This document shows positions 27,415 through 36,365 of a stretch of DNA of 64,000 bases, in pieces. The stretch is taken from contig NZ_BMHH01000002.1 in assembly GCF_014640615.1 (NCBI RefSeq), positions 186,001 to 250,000 on the forward strand. Direction: 5' to 3'. The notes under the pieces were generated by a model. That model saw nothing but the letters and a program-made list of their open reading frames with translations, was not told the DNA's origin and searched no databases. Position numbers and translations under genes: made by a program. The DNA is from Paramesorhizobium endophyticum (GTDB taxonomy: Bacteria > Pseudomonadota > Alphaproteobacteria > Rhizobiales > Rhizobiaceae). Numbering within the stretch: the stretch's first letter is position 1; the number at the start of each line of letters is the position of its first letter.

Positions 27415-27669
27415 CATTTCCCGTCGAATACCTCCATATGACGAAGTAGGCGCTTGGGCCGGATCATCCGGCTTTCCCATAGCATGGACTTGGTTGCGTC
27501 GAAAAAGGTTCTGGAGCGTGCGGCTCTGGACACGGCAGCGCAAGTCGCGTGCGGGCATTATGCTCCAGCGCTTCGTCGTTTACCGAAAAGAAAAATAGCC
27601 TGCAGGTTGCGCCTGTTGGCTGGAATTTTGCGGGACCGGAAGCCGGTGCCCGCTCGAAAGAGATTGAGT

Positions 27670-29067
27670 TTGGAAAACACTATCGAAAATAGCGGCTTTG
27701 CCGCATTGGGCATCACGGGCGTCCTGCTGAAGGCTGTCGAGAGCGCCGGCATGAGCGCGCCGAAGCCGATTCAGGAACAGTCGATCCCGGCGCAGATTGA
27801 AGGCCGCGACATTCTCGGCATTGCGCAGACCGGTTCCGGCAAGACGGCGGCATTCAGCCTGCCGATCCTCGTCAAGATCATCGGCTTGGGCGACAAGCGC
27901 AAAGGCAAGACCGCGCGCGCGCTGATCCTCGCCCCGACGCGCGAACTGGCCGTGCAGATCGAAGAGACGATCCGCACGCTGTCGAAGGGCTCGCATGTCT
28001 CCACGGCGCTTATACTCGGCGGCGTGTCGCGCCTTTCGCAGATCAGGCGGATGCAACCGGGCGTCGATGTGCTCATCGCCACGCCGGGCCGGTTGACCGA
28101 TCTGGTGCGCGAGAATGCCGTCGACCTCTCCGAAACGCGCTGGCTGGTGCTCGACGAGGCCGACCGGATGCTGGACATGGGCTTCATCAATGATGTGAAG
28201 CGCATCGCCAAGGCAACGCATAAGGACCGCCAGACGGCGCTGTTCTCGGCCACCATGCCGCAGGAAATCGCGTCGCTCGCAGCGAGCCTGCTGCGGGAAC
28301 CGGTTCGCGTCGAGGTTGCGCCGCAGGGCACGACCGCGTCAGAAATCACGCAGGTTCTGCATCCCGTGCAGACCAAGGACAAGAAGCGCGTGCTTTCGGG
28401 CATGCTGACGGACCAGTCCATGGCCTCGGTCATCGTCTTCACCCGCACCAAGCATGGTGCGGATGCGGTGACCCGTAATCTGGAGCGCGACGGCTATGAT
28501 GTTGCCGCCATCCATGGCAACAAGTCGCAGAATGCGCGCCAGCGTGCCCTCAACGGCTTCAAGGATGGCTCCGTGCGCATTCTCGTCGCCACCGATATCG
28601 CCGCGCGCGGCATCGATGTTGTCGGCATCAGCCATGTGGTCAATTACGACCTGCCGGACGAGCCGGAAAGCTATGTGCACCGCATCGGCCGCACAGGCCG
28701 CAACGGTGCTTCCGGAGCTGCGATTACGCTTTATGATCCGGGTGCCGAACATGCCAAGCTGAAGGCGGTGGAGCGGGTGATCCGCATGAAGCTGCCGGTC
28801 AAGGACGCGCCGGCTCCGGTCGGCCCGCTGCCGGTGAAGCCGAGGGCGGAAAAGCCGGAAGCCGCCACCGAGCGTCCCGCCGGAAACCGCAACAAGCCGA
28901 AAGGCGGCCAGCGCTCCGGCCAGCGCAACCATGCCAGCCCCCAGGGCGAGCGCCGCGAGGCGATCTGGTCCAATGACGGTTCTGCGCGTGACGGTGCCGA
29001 GCGCGATGGGCAGAAAAAGAAGCCCTTCCGCCGCAGAAAGCGCCCGGCTGGGGCGAGAGCGGCTTAA
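27670..29067 (+). CDS. DEAD-box ATP-dependent RNA helicase (RhlE-like)
   Basis: A 465-residue helicase remodelling RNA in ribosome assembly or decay. All motifs are present: Q motif PIQEQSIPAQ, Walker A AQTGSGKTAAF, PTRELAVQ, TPGRL, VLDEADRMLDMGF, SAT, FTRTKHGAD, TDIAARGIDV and HRIGRTGR. The last 90 residues are basic and low complexity, likely RNA-binding (KKKPFRRRKRPAG). The start is TTG 27670 (LENTIENSGF) with AAAGAGA upstream. An ATG at 27454 would add 72 residues with no family similarity, so that stretch is probably a long leader, as in cold-shock helicases. Confidence 0.93.
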   Translation: MENTIENSGFAALGITGVLLKAVESAGMSAPKPIQEQSIPAQIEGRDILGIAQTGSGKTAAFSLPILVKIIGLGDKRKGKTARALILAPTRELAVQIEETIRTLSKGSHVSTALILGGVSRLSQIRRMQPGVDVLIATPGRLTDLVRENAVDLSETRWLVLDEADRMLDMGFINDVKRIAKATHKDRQTALFSATMPQEIASLAASLLREPVRVEVAPQGTTASEITQVLHPVQTKDKKRVLSGMLTDQSMASVIVFTRTKHGADAVTRNLERDGYDVAAIHGNKSQNARQRALNGFKDGSVRILVATDIAARGIDVVGISHVVNYDLPDEPESYVHRIGRTGRNGASGAAITLYDPGAEHAKLKAVERVIRMKLPVKDAPAPVGPLPVKPRAEKPEAATERPAGNRNKPKGGQRSGQRNHASPQGERREAIWSNDGSARDGAERDGQKKKPFRRRKRPAGARAA

Positions 29068-29462
29068 GCCGCCTTCTCGATTTCACGCTTGGCGGCCCGG
29101 ACCAGGAAACCGGACCGGGTCAGCCCATGCTTGTTGGCGTAGTCATCGATCTGCTGAAGTATATCTTCATTCAGCGTGATGTTGACGCGCACCGCCTTGG
29201 GCGCTCCGACCTTGAGCGGCACAAGGAATGCCACGGCCTCCCTATTGTCGGGATCGGCCATGATGGCTTCCAGGCTGGAGGGCTCGGGGATGGTTTCGCC
29301 ATCCTCGGTCATTCCCTCGACATGGAAAGCCAGGGCTTCCTCTGCATTTGCCCGCGCTTCGTCCAAATCCCTGCCGGCCGTTACGAGGCCGGGAAAATCC
29401 GGGAAGTGGACGCCGTAATCGCTGCTGGGTTCTTTGTGAATCAATCCGACATAGTTTCGCAT
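29064..29462 (-). CDS. hicB: HicB-family antitoxin
   Basis: A 132-residue antitoxin. The N-terminal RNase-H-like HicB fold (YVGLIHKEPSSDYGVHFPDF, GLVTAGRDLDEARANAEEAL) is followed by a C-terminal ribbon-helix-helix DNA-binding segment (VRVNITLNEDILQQIDDYAN, LTRSGFLVRAAKREIEKAA). It neutralises HicA and represses its own operon. It lies six bases after hicA. Its stop overlaps the helicase stop by four bases, tail to tail. Confidence 0.93.
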   Translation of the reverse strand: MRNYVGLIHKEPSSDYGVHFPDFPGLVTAGRDLDEARANAEEALAFHVEGMTEDGETIPEPSSLEAIMADPDNREAVAFLVPLKVGAPKAVRVNITLNEDILQQIDDYANKHGLTRSGFLVRAAKREIEKAA

Positions 29463-29468
29463 GGTCGT

Positions 29469-29657
29469 CTACCTTAATTTCAGCCCGGATTGCTTTTCGA
29501 TGCTCTTGCGGGTGCCGATGGGGACATCCCGTTCCGGGTGAGGGACAGTTACGCGGCCCGGCTTTACAGGATGCTTGAACTGAACGTGGCTCCCCTTTTG
29601 AGCGACGATCCGCCATCCGTCCCGTTCCAGCGATCTGATAATCTCCGCGCTTTTCAT
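29469..29657 (-). CDS. hicA: HicA-family mRNA interferase toxin
   Basis: A 62-residue toxin with the dsRBD-like HicA fold. It opens MKSAEIIRSLERDGWRIVAQ, and the catalytic His lies in KGSHVQFKHP. The family tail VTVPHPERDVPIGTRKSIEK follows. ATG 29657 is taken because the family starts here; the frame to 29693 adds 12 odd residues. In the usual hicA-hicB order it would be the first gene of a self-regulated module that cleaves mRNA under stress. Confidence 0.93.
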   Translation of the reverse strand: MKSAEIIRSLERDGWRIVAQKGSHVQFKHPVKPGRVTVPHPERDVPIGTRKSIEKQSGLKLR

Positions 29658-29712
29658 GTGTGTATTAATACACATTATTGCGCAGCATATCAATTACTGG
29701 GGGGCAAGATTT

Positions 29713-30189
29713 TCAGTGAAGCCAGTGCAGGATCACGGCATCGAGGCTGTATGGCCCGGAACCGCCCGTGACGATGACGATCAGCATGATGGCGTATAGG
29801 GTCTCGGGCAGATAAAGCCAGTCATCGAGTCGGTCGGCTTCGTCGATGGGCTTGTAGATTTCGACCCGCTGCCTGCCTGTCAGTGCGACGGCGACGAGGA
29901 TGACGACGAGCAGGCCGAGCGCGGCGAGCGGGGTCAAGAAACCGATTGCAACAGCCATGCCGGCCATGAATTCAACGAGCGGCACCCACCATTGGTTAAA
30001 GCCTATCCAGGGAATGCCGCATCGCTTCAATTCCTCGACAAAGGTGATATGCCGCTGTGGATTGAAGAGCTTGTGATAGCCGCAGAACGCGAAAAACAGG
30101 CCGGTGGCGACGCGATTGAGAGTAAGCGCGATGTCGGCTCCGCCGAGGCCTTTGAATAATATATCCGCCACTATATTGTCTATGGACAT
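29713..30189 (-). CDS. DoxX-family membrane protein
   Basis: A 158-residue inner-membrane protein with about four helices: ALTLNRVATGLFFAFCGYHK, WVPLVEFMAGMAVAIGFLT, ALGLLVVILVAVALTG and the C-terminal YLPETLYAIMLIVIVTGGSG. Its sequence and pattern fit DoxX/SURF4-like proteins, sometimes linked to thiosulfate or redox-stress functions. No partner gene is adjacent, and the role is unknown. Confidence 0.8.
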   Translation of the reverse strand: MSIDNIVADILFKGLGGADIALTLNRVATGLFFAFCGYHKLFNPQRHITFVEELKRCGIPWIGFNQWWVPLVEFMAGMAVAIGFLTPLAALGLLVVILVAVALTGRQRVEIYKPIDEADRLDDWLYLPETLYAIMLIVIVTGGSGPYSLDAVILHWLH

Positions 30190-30444
30190 TCTGGCGTTTC
30201 CGAATAGGCGTCATATTTCCGGATTTATCTATGAATGCGCTATATATGGAATTTATATTGCGATCGTTTGGGTTATTATTTCACAGTGCTCCACGATTGC
30301 GTGATCGTTCCGGGCGTTTCGCCTCACCGGCGCTTCGTGGAAAAACTTGCCTGTGTTCCCTCGCAATTTGAGTATCAGGTGCTTGATTGACATCCATCCA
30401 GCCAATAGTTTCGCGGCCAACGATAATGGTGCGAGGCATTTGCG
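30190..30444. other. divergent intergenic region doxX/cysK
   Basis: This 255-base AT-rich region lies between divergent genes and must carry both promoters. No clear operator, RNA or small gene is seen. Confidence 0.5.
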
Positions 30445-31476
30445 ATGCTGGATACGGTGATCGACGCGATCGGGAACACGCCGCTGATAAGGCTAAAAAA
30501 GGCTTCCGAAATCACCGGCTGTGAGATCTGGGGCAAGGCGGAGTTCCTGAACCCCGGCCAGTCGGTCAAGGATCGCGCGGCGCTCTATATCATCCGCGAC
30601 GCGGAGCGTAAGGGCTTGCTGAAACCCGGCGGCGTCATCGTCGAGGGGACGGCGGGCAATACCGGCATCGGCCTTACCATGGTGGCGAAGGCGCTCGGCT
30701 ACCGCACGGTCATCGTTATTCCCGAGACGCAGGCGCAGGAGAAGAAGGACGCGCTGCGGCTGCTGGGCGCCGAGCTTATCGAAGTGCCGGCGGTCCCTTA
30801 CAAGAATCCCAACAATTATGTGCGCTTGTCGGGCCGTCTCGCCGAGCAACTGGCGAAGACCGAGCCGAACGGCGCGATCTGGGCCAACCAGTTCGACAAT
30901 CAGGTGAACCGTCAGGCGCATATCGAGACGACCGCCGAGGAAATCTGGCGCGATACTGATGGCAAGGTGGATGGTTTCATTTGCGCGGTCGGCTCCGGCG
31001 GCACGCTCGCGGGCGTCGGCCTTGGGCTGAAGGCGAAGAACCCCGGCATCAAGATCGGGCTTGCGGACCCGCATGGCGCGGCGCTCTATTCCTGGTACAC
31101 GGATGGCGAGCTGAAGGCAGAGGGCAGTTCGACCACCGAGGGAATCGGGCAGGGGCGCATCACCGCCAATCTCGACGGTTTCACGCCGGATTTCGCCTAT
31201 CGCATCGGGGATGCCGAGGCGCTGGAGATTATCTTCGATCTTGTGCAGGAGGAGGGCCTGTGCCTGGGCGGCTCGTCCGGCATCAACATCGCCGGGGCGA
31301 TCCGGCTTGCGCGCGATCTGGGGCCGAGCCACACCATCGTCACCGTGCTCTGCGACTATGGCAACCGCTACCAGTCGAAAATGTTCAATCCAGATTTCCT
31401 GCGTTCCAAGGACCTGCCCGTTCCGGTATGGCTTGAAAGGAAGGCCGACATTTCCATTCCCTATGAGGCTGTGTGA
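30445..31476 (+). CDS. cysK: cysteine synthase (O-acetylserine sulfhydrylase)
   Basis: A 343-residue PLP enzyme joining O-acetylserine and sulfide to make cysteine. PLP lysine 42 is in NPGQSVKDRAA, the phosphate loop is CAVGSGGTLAGVG, and the substrate loop reads GTAGNTGIGLTM. An Ala replaces the Ser of the classical TSGNTG, as in the longer rhizobial branch. The C-terminus (DFLRSKDLPVPVWLERKADI) is about 30 residues longer than enteric CysK. alaX follows after four bases and sseA after 31 more, suggesting a sulfur and amino-acid quality-control operon. Confidence 0.93.
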   Translation: MLDTVIDAIGNTPLIRLKKASEITGCEIWGKAEFLNPGQSVKDRAALYIIRDAERKGLLKPGGVIVEGTAGNTGIGLTMVAKALGYRTVIVIPETQAQEKKDALRLLGAELIEVPAVPYKNPNNYVRLSGRLAEQLAKTEPNGAIWANQFDNQVNRQAHIETTAEEIWRDTDGKVDGFICAVGSGGTLAGVGLGLKAKNPGIKIGLADPHGAALYSWYTDGELKAEGSSTTEGIGQGRITANLDGFTPDFAYRIGDAEALEIIFDLVQEEGLCLGGSSGINIAGAIRLARDLGPSHTIVTVLCDYGNRYQSKMFNPDFLRSKDLPVPVWLERKADISIPYEAV

Positions 31477-31480
31477 CCCG

Positions 31481-32218
31481 ATGGCTTATGAGACGAAAGC
31501 GCTGTTCCGTGACGATGCCTATCTGGCGAAGGCCGAAGGAACCGTCATCGGTGTCAATGAGCGCGGCGGCATCCTCCTCGACGCCACGAACTTCTATGCC
31601 ACATCGGGTGGCCAGCCTGGCGACACCGGCCATTTCGAGCGCGCCGATGGCTCGCGCATTGACATTGCCGCGACTGTAACGGGCGAGACCAAGAGCGAGA
31701 TCATCCATATTCCCGCCGAGGGGCAGGCGCTGCCGGCGGCGGGCGAGAAGCTGATCCTCCATATCGACTGGCCGCGCCGCTACCGCCTGATGCGAATGCA
31801 TACGGCCTGCCATCTGCTTTCCGTGATCTGCCCGTTTCCGATTACCGGCGCCGCCGTGGGCGAGGAGGAAAGCCGGGTCGATTTCGACCTGCCCGACCCG
31901 TCCTATACGCGCGAGAACGTGACGGAGCGGCTTATGGAAATGGTGCGCGCCAATGCGCCGATTTCTACTCGCTGGATCAGCGATGATGAGCTGGCTGCCA
32001 ATCCGGGGCTGGTGAAGTCGAAAAATGTCCGTCCGCCCATGGGCAGCGGCCGGATACGGCTCGTTCTTATCGGTGAGGATGGAACAATCGATTCGCAGCC
32101 CTGCGGCGGCACCCATGTGGTGGCGACGGAGGAAGTCGGCGAAATCCATATCGGCAAGATCGAGAAGAAAGGCCGGGAAAACCGCCGCTTCCGCATCCGG
32201 TTCGGGGCGCTGGTTTAG
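31481..32218 (+). CDS. alanyl-tRNA editing protein AlaX
   Basis: A 245-residue free-standing editing domain that deacylates Ser- or Gly-tRNA-Ala in trans. It has the same zinc motifs as the AlaRS editing domain (MHTACHLL and QPCGGTHVV), and a GGQPGDTGHF loop near the start. ATG 31481 lies four bases after the cysK stop. An overlapping frame into cysK is an artefact. Sitting behind cysteine synthase may link it to amino-acid supply, but that is inference. Confidence 0.92.
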   Translation: MAYETKALFRDDAYLAKAEGTVIGVNERGGILLDATNFYATSGGQPGDTGHFERADGSRIDIAATVTGETKSEIIHIPAEGQALPAAGEKLILHIDWPRRYRLMRMHTACHLLSVICPFPITGAAVGEEESRVDFDLPDPSYTRENVTERLMEMVRANAPISTRWISDDELAANPGLVKSKNVRPPMGSGRIRLVLIGEDGTIDSQPCGGTHVVATEEVGEIHIGKIEKKGRENRRFRIRFGALV

Positions 32219-32249
32219 CCGCATTGAAATGGTCAGCAAGGAGAATGAG

Positions 32250-33104
32250 ATGAGCAACAAAAGCCCCTTCGTCGTTTCAGCCGATTGGCTGGAAGAGCAT
32301 CTGAGCGAGCCCGGCCTCTCCATTCTCGATGCCTCCTGGTATCTGCCGGGGCAGAACCGGGATCCGCGCGCCGAATATGACGCGGCGCATATTTCCGGCG
32401 CAATTTTCTATGATCAGGACAAGATTGCCGATCATTCCTCGGGCCTGCCGCATACCATTCCCTCGGCAGAGGACTTCGTCCGTGAAGCAAGCGCCATGGG
32501 GCTGACGGTGGACGATACGATCGTCGTTTATGACGGGCCGGGCATGTATACCGCGCCGCGCGTCTGGTTTCTGCTCCGGATCATGGGAGCGAAGAAGGTC
32601 TTCGTGCTCGATGGCGGCTTCGACCGCTGGAAGCGGGAAGGGCGGCCCGTCACGGCTGACGTGACGAAGATCGCGCCCTCGACCTTCAGCGCCAGCCTCG
32701 ATCTGTCGCGCGTGGCGAGCTTTGAGAAGATGCTGCAGATCGTCGAGGACGGCTCGGTGCAGATCGCCGATGCGCGCGCGCCGGGCCGGTTCAGCGGCGA
32801 GGAGGCGGAGCCCCGCGCGGGCATGCGGTCCGGCCATATGCCGGGCGCGCGCAATGTGCCGGTCGCGAGCCTGTCCAAGGATGGCGAGCTGAAGAATCTG
32901 GACGAGTTGAAGGAGATATTCGACGAAGCCGGTGTGGATCTCGCAAAGCCTGTCGTGACGAGTTGCGGCTCGGGCGTGACGGCGGCGGTGATTACTCTGG
33001 CGCTGGAATCGCTCGGTCACAAGGGCAATTTCCTTTATGACGGCTCGTGGAGCGAGTGGGGCGGTCGGCCCGACACGCCAATCGAGACGGGCAAGGCGGC
33101 TTAG
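32250..33104 (+). CDS. sseA: 3-mercaptopyruvate sulfurtransferase
   Basis: A 284-residue two-domain rhodanese. The inactive N-terminal domain has ILDASWYLPGQNRDPRAEY, AAHISGAIFYD and DGGFDRWKREGRPVT. The active C-terminal domain carries catalytic Cys239 in TSCGSGVTAAV, the CG[ST]GVT loop typical of mercaptopyruvate specificity. It moves sulfur from mercaptopyruvate to thiophilic acceptors. ATG 32250 has AAGGAGAATGAG upstream; an earlier ATG at 32229 is weaker. It is third in the cysK-alaX-sseA-GNAT run. Confidence 0.93.
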   Translation: MSNKSPFVVSADWLEEHLSEPGLSILDASWYLPGQNRDPRAEYDAAHISGAIFYDQDKIADHSSGLPHTIPSAEDFVREASAMGLTVDDTIVVYDGPGMYTAPRVWFLLRIMGAKKVFVLDGGFDRWKREGRPVTADVTKIAPSTFSASLDLSRVASFEKMLQIVEDGSVQIADARAPGRFSGEEAEPRAGMRSGHMPGARNVPVASLSKDGELKNLDELKEIFDEAGVDLAKPVVTSCGSGVTAAVITLALESLGHKGNFLYDGSWSEWGGRPDTPIETGKAA

Positions 33105-33106
33105 GG

Positions 33107-33637
33107 ATGGCCGAGGAGCAGAAAAAGCTGGTCGCGCGGATCACGCATCTGGAAATGACCGAGCGCAGCACGCCCACCGTGCCGCCTCCCTCCGGTATGA
33201 AGCTCGCGATCATGCGGGCTTCCAATATCCCCGTGCATTATTACCGCTATCTCTATGAGCAGGTTGGAAAGCCGCATCACTGGATGATGCGCCGCAAACA
33301 GAGCGATGCGGAGCTTTCCGAGGCGATCAATGCCAGGGCCGCCGAAATCCACGTGCTCCATGTGGATGGCTGCCCGGCTGGCTTTGCCGAGTTCGATCTG
33401 GCGCGGTTGCCGGATGAAGCGGAAATCCTCTATTTCGGCCTCGTTCCCGACTATCAGGGACGAGGTCTCGGAAGCTTCTTCCTCGCCGAAATGATCGCCG
33501 CGGCCTGGTGGCATGGGCCGAAGAAGGTGACGATCCACACCAATTCCCTCGACAGCCCTCGCGCGCTCCAACTCTACCAAAGAATGGGCTTCGTGCCCGT
33601 CGGCTGGTCGGAGGAGGAAGTGGAGGCTTGGGAATAG
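33107..33637 (+). CDS. GNAT-family N-acetyltransferase
   Basis: A 176-residue acetyltransferase. The acetyl-CoA loop is GLVPDYQGRGLGSFFLAEMI (motif A, R/Q-x-x-G-x-G). The C-terminal HTNSLDSPRALQLYQRMGF is motif B, and an N-terminal segment reads YYRYLYEQVGKPHHWMMRR. It starts two bases after the sseA stop, so it is probably cotranscribed. The substrate is unknown. Confidence 0.88.
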   Translation: MAEEQKKLVARITHLEMTERSTPTVPPPSGMKLAIMRASNIPVHYYRYLYEQVGKPHHWMMRRKQSDAELSEAINARAAEIHVLHVDGCPAGFAEFDLARLPDEAEILYFGLVPDYQGRGLGSFFLAEMIAAAWWHGPKKVTIHTNSLDSPRALQLYQRMGFVPVGWSEEEVEAWE

Positions 33638-33640
33638 GGG

Positions 33641-34432
33641 TCAGGCCGACGCGTCCCGCTCGCCTTCCCCCGCCTGCCGGGGAAGCAGGTGGTAGGCGGG
33701 GTTCTCCTCGCCATCGTCGTAAACGACACAATTGCGCCCCCGCTTCTTGGCGCGGTAGAGGCATTTATCCGCCCGGCTCAAGACCTGCGAATTCGACTCA
33801 TGCTTGGGCGCCATGGCGCAGCCGATGCTGATCGTCAGCGGATGGATCTGGTTTGACGCCGTATAAAGCGGCGTGTTCTCGACCTCGGCGCGCACCCGCT
33901 CCGCCAGGCGCAAGGCGGTTTCCCGCGAAGCGCCGGGCAGGTAGATGCAGAATTCCTCTCCGCCGATCCGGCCCACGATATCGCCCTTGCGGGTGGCGTT
34001 CTGCAAGGCGAATGCGATGATCTTCAAGGCCCGGTCGCCCACGGCATGGCCATAGGTATCGTTGATCGCCTTGAAATGGTCGGCGTCGATGGCCAACGCC
34101 GCGCCGGTTTCCACGCGCGCGCGGCTGATCTTCATGGCCTCGAAGAAGGAGCCGCGATTGAGCAGCCCCGTCATGTCGTCGATCCGCGATTTTGCCTGCA
34201 ATTGCTGATGCGCCAGCTTCAATTCATGCAGCGCCACCTTCAGCTTGTGATTCTGAACATAGGTGTAGAGCGCATTGGGAAAGGCGGTCACGGCGGGGAG
34301 GGCCGCTGTCATGACGAGCGGAAAAAGCGTTATCTCGCCTCCGGCCCACCACAGGACGGCGACGCAAACCAGCTCACAAAAGACAATGACGGCCAAAGTC
34401 GTCACAAACGCCTTCAGCAAAGCGGATTTCAT
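33641..34432 (-). CDS. diguanylate cyclase (membrane GGDEF protein)
   Basis: A 263-residue protein with two N-terminal transmembrane helices (LLKAFVTTLAVIVFCELVCV, WAGGEITLFPLVMTAALPAV), a short coiled linker (ALHELKLAHQQLQAKS) and a GGDEF domain. DDMTGLLNRGSFFEAM opens the domain. The active site is GRIGGEEF, so it should synthesise c-di-GMP. RKGD five residues before it is the inhibitory I-site. ATG 34432 follows GGGACGGAAAAGC; the longer frame to 34552 is unsupported. Its 3' end is convergent with the GNAT gene, three bases apart. Confidence 0.9.
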   Translation of the reverse strand: MKSALLKAFVTTLAVIVFCELVCVAVLWWAGGEITLFPLVMTAALPAVTAFPNALYTYVQNHKLKVALHELKLAHQQLQAKSRIDDMTGLLNRGSFFEAMKISRARVETGAALAIDADHFKAINDTYGHAVGDRALKIIAFALQNATRKGDIVGRIGGEEFCIYLPGASRETALRLAERVRAEVENTPLYTASNQIHPLTISIGCAMAPKHESNSQVLSRADKCLYRAKKRGRNCVVYDDGEENPAYHLLPRQAGEGERDASA

Positions 34433-34643
34433 GCTTTTCCGTCCCCCAGAGATACATCCGCCGCTCATATAGGGAAGCGCTGGTGAACCCTCCATGAACG
34501 GGGAATAAACGGTTTGTTCAGGTAAAATTCCAAAGGCGGCCATGGCTCGCAAAAAGCGGAACCAAATGCACCGGGCGACGTTCCCTTCACGTCAATCAAT
34601 CCGGACGGCGGGCTTCTTTTTAACGGCAAGGAGGAATTTGGTC

Positions 34644-35147
34644 ATGGGCTTCTTTTCGAAGGATATCCATTCCATGGACGATCTTTTCGTCCACACCATG
34701 CGCGACATGTATTACGCCGAGCAGCAGATTGCCAAGGCGCTTCCCCAGATGATGGAAAAGACGCAGAATGCCGAGCTCCGGATGGGCTTTGAAAAGCACC
34801 TGAACGAAACGAAGAACCAGATCAAGCGTCTGGAGGAGGCGTTCGAGCTTTATGGAGTGGAAGCGAAGGGCGTCAATTGTCCGGCGATAGACGGCATCAT
34901 CGAGGAAACCAACGAGATTGCCGGCGAGGTGGACGATCCGACTGTGATGGACGCGGCGCTGATCGCGGCGGCGCAGGCCGTCGAGCACTATGAAATCACC
35001 CGTTATGGCACGCTGATCGCCTGGGCCAAGGAACTGGGCCGCGGGGATTGCGCGGCGCTCTTCGAGCAAAACTTGAAGGAAGAAAAGGCGACCGACCAGA
35101 AGCTGACCGCGCTCGCTGAAAGCAACATCAATCGCAAGGCGGCTTGA
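34644..35147 (+). CDS. ferritin-like DUF892 (YciE/YciF) protein
   Basis: A 167-residue four-helix-bundle protein. Metal-ligand residues appear in LFVHTMRDMYYAEQQIAKAL, FEKHLNETKNQIKRLEE, AAAQAVEHYEITRYGTLIAW and FEQNLKEEKATDQKL, spaced as in YciE/YciF. Such proteins are induced by envelope or osmotic stress. ATG 34644 has a strong AAGGAGGAATTTGGTC. It is a single-gene unit. Confidence 0.9.
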   Translation: MGFFSKDIHSMDDLFVHTMRDMYYAEQQIAKALPQMMEKTQNAELRMGFEKHLNETKNQIKRLEEAFELYGVEAKGVNCPAIDGIIEETNEIAGEVDDPTVMDAALIAAAQAVEHYEITRYGTLIAWAKELGRGDCAALFEQNLKEEKATDQKLTALAESNINRKAA

Positions 35148-35255
35148 TGGGCAAGCGCGGACCTATAACAGGGTCGCGAACGTCTAAATCGTCATAAGTG
35201 GGGCAGGGAGCGAGAGCTTCCTGTCCTTTTTGCGTATAATTCCGGCTTTATCGAC

Positions 35256-36242
35256 TTAACTTCCCGTGGCCTCGCTTTCCTTCGTGCACATATCGGCAAT
35301 GCCGCGAACCTCCGGGCTTTCCGTTGACATCCGGTTCTCGAACAGTTCGTCGAATAACTTGGCCTGATCCAGCTTCGCGGTAACGCAGGCGCAGAAGCGG
35401 TGGCAGAGTTGCCCGTTATTGGTCATCTGGCAGCTTTGCTCGCAGGTTTGCACGAACCGCGCGTGCTGGTCGGCCATCGATGGGGGGAGTAGCTGGGCGA
35501 TGAGGAAGACGCAGGCGATGAGTATTGGTTGGTGCGTGAGGTAGAAGGCGAGGCTGTGCCCGCCGATGAAGGTGAGCGGGCGGTCGAGAAGAGGGAAGCC
35601 GGTGCCGTTCTGCAGGATCGGCATCAACTGGAAGCGCTGGAAGATCCGCGCCAGCGCCATGCCTCCCAACACCGCGCCAAACCATGGAAACAGCGGCACA
35701 TAATCATTGGAGCGCGGGAATATGGTCGAGAGCCCGACCCACCAGAGGGCAGGGTGGTCGAAAAGGGACGATTGATAATAGAAGGGCAGGGCGACGAATA
35801 CCGCCGCGCAAAGGACGATGACCGGGATCGGCAGCCACAGAAATAGCAGCCCCAGCAGGCTCGCCAGCGCGATCTGGTGCAGGATGCCGAAGAAGATGAA
35901 GCTGCCGGGAATCATATACCAGGTGACGAGCGTGATGGCGAACGCCGCGCCTGCGATCTGCGCAAGCCGGATGCCGAAAGACCTCCAGCGTATCCCCTTG
36001 CCATGCGCCAGCACGAGGCTGAAGCCGACAAGGATGAGGAAGCTAGACGCGATCATGCGCGCGAAGAGTTTCCAGCCGCCATGCCCCGTGGTTCCGGGGT
36101 CGAGATAGCCGAAGAACTCGAAATCCCACCCCGTATGGTAGATCGCCATCGCGAGCAGGGCGATGCCGCGCGTGATATCGATCCGGGCAAGGCGCGGTTT
36201 CGTTGCTGGGCGGGAGTCGGCGGCGGTCTGTTCAAGCTGCAT
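35256..36242 (-). CDS. DUF1624/heparan-glucosaminide acetyltransferase-like membrane protein
   Basis: A 328-residue inner-membrane protein with seven to eight helices. It begins RIDITRGIALLAMAIYHTGW, the conserved acyltransferase opening with a key His, and continues with DRPLTFIGGHSLAFYLTHQP. Family members transfer acetyl groups to sugars across membranes; the bacterial substrate is unknown. After the last helix (about residue 255) comes a soluble tail of about 75 residues with six cysteines (TCEQSC, LCHRFCAC, MC), which I do not recognise as a domain. Confidence 0.8.
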   Translation of the reverse strand: MQLEQTAADSRPATKPRLARIDITRGIALLAMAIYHTGWDFEFFGYLDPGTTGHGGWKLFARMIASSFLILVGFSLVLAHGKGIRWRSFGIRLAQIAGAAFAITLVTWYMIPGSFIFFGILHQIALASLLGLLFLWLPIPVIVLCAAVFVALPFYYQSSLFDHPALWWVGLSTIFPRSNDYVPLFPWFGAVLGGMALARIFQRFQLMPILQNGTGFPLLDRPLTFIGGHSLAFYLTHQPILIACVFLIAQLLPPSMADQHARFVQTCEQSCQMTNNGQLCHRFCACVTAKLDQAKLFDELFENRMSTESPEVRGIADMCTKESEATGS

Positions 36243-36365
36243 GGAGAATTCCGCGGAAGGGGCCGAAAAGCGGGTTGCGTGTTCACTGAAAACGCCTGAA
36301 TGTCCTCTTTACTTCAAGGCCGCGCGGCGGTCAAAAACCGCTTTGTCAGAGAGGAGAGGGCATCA

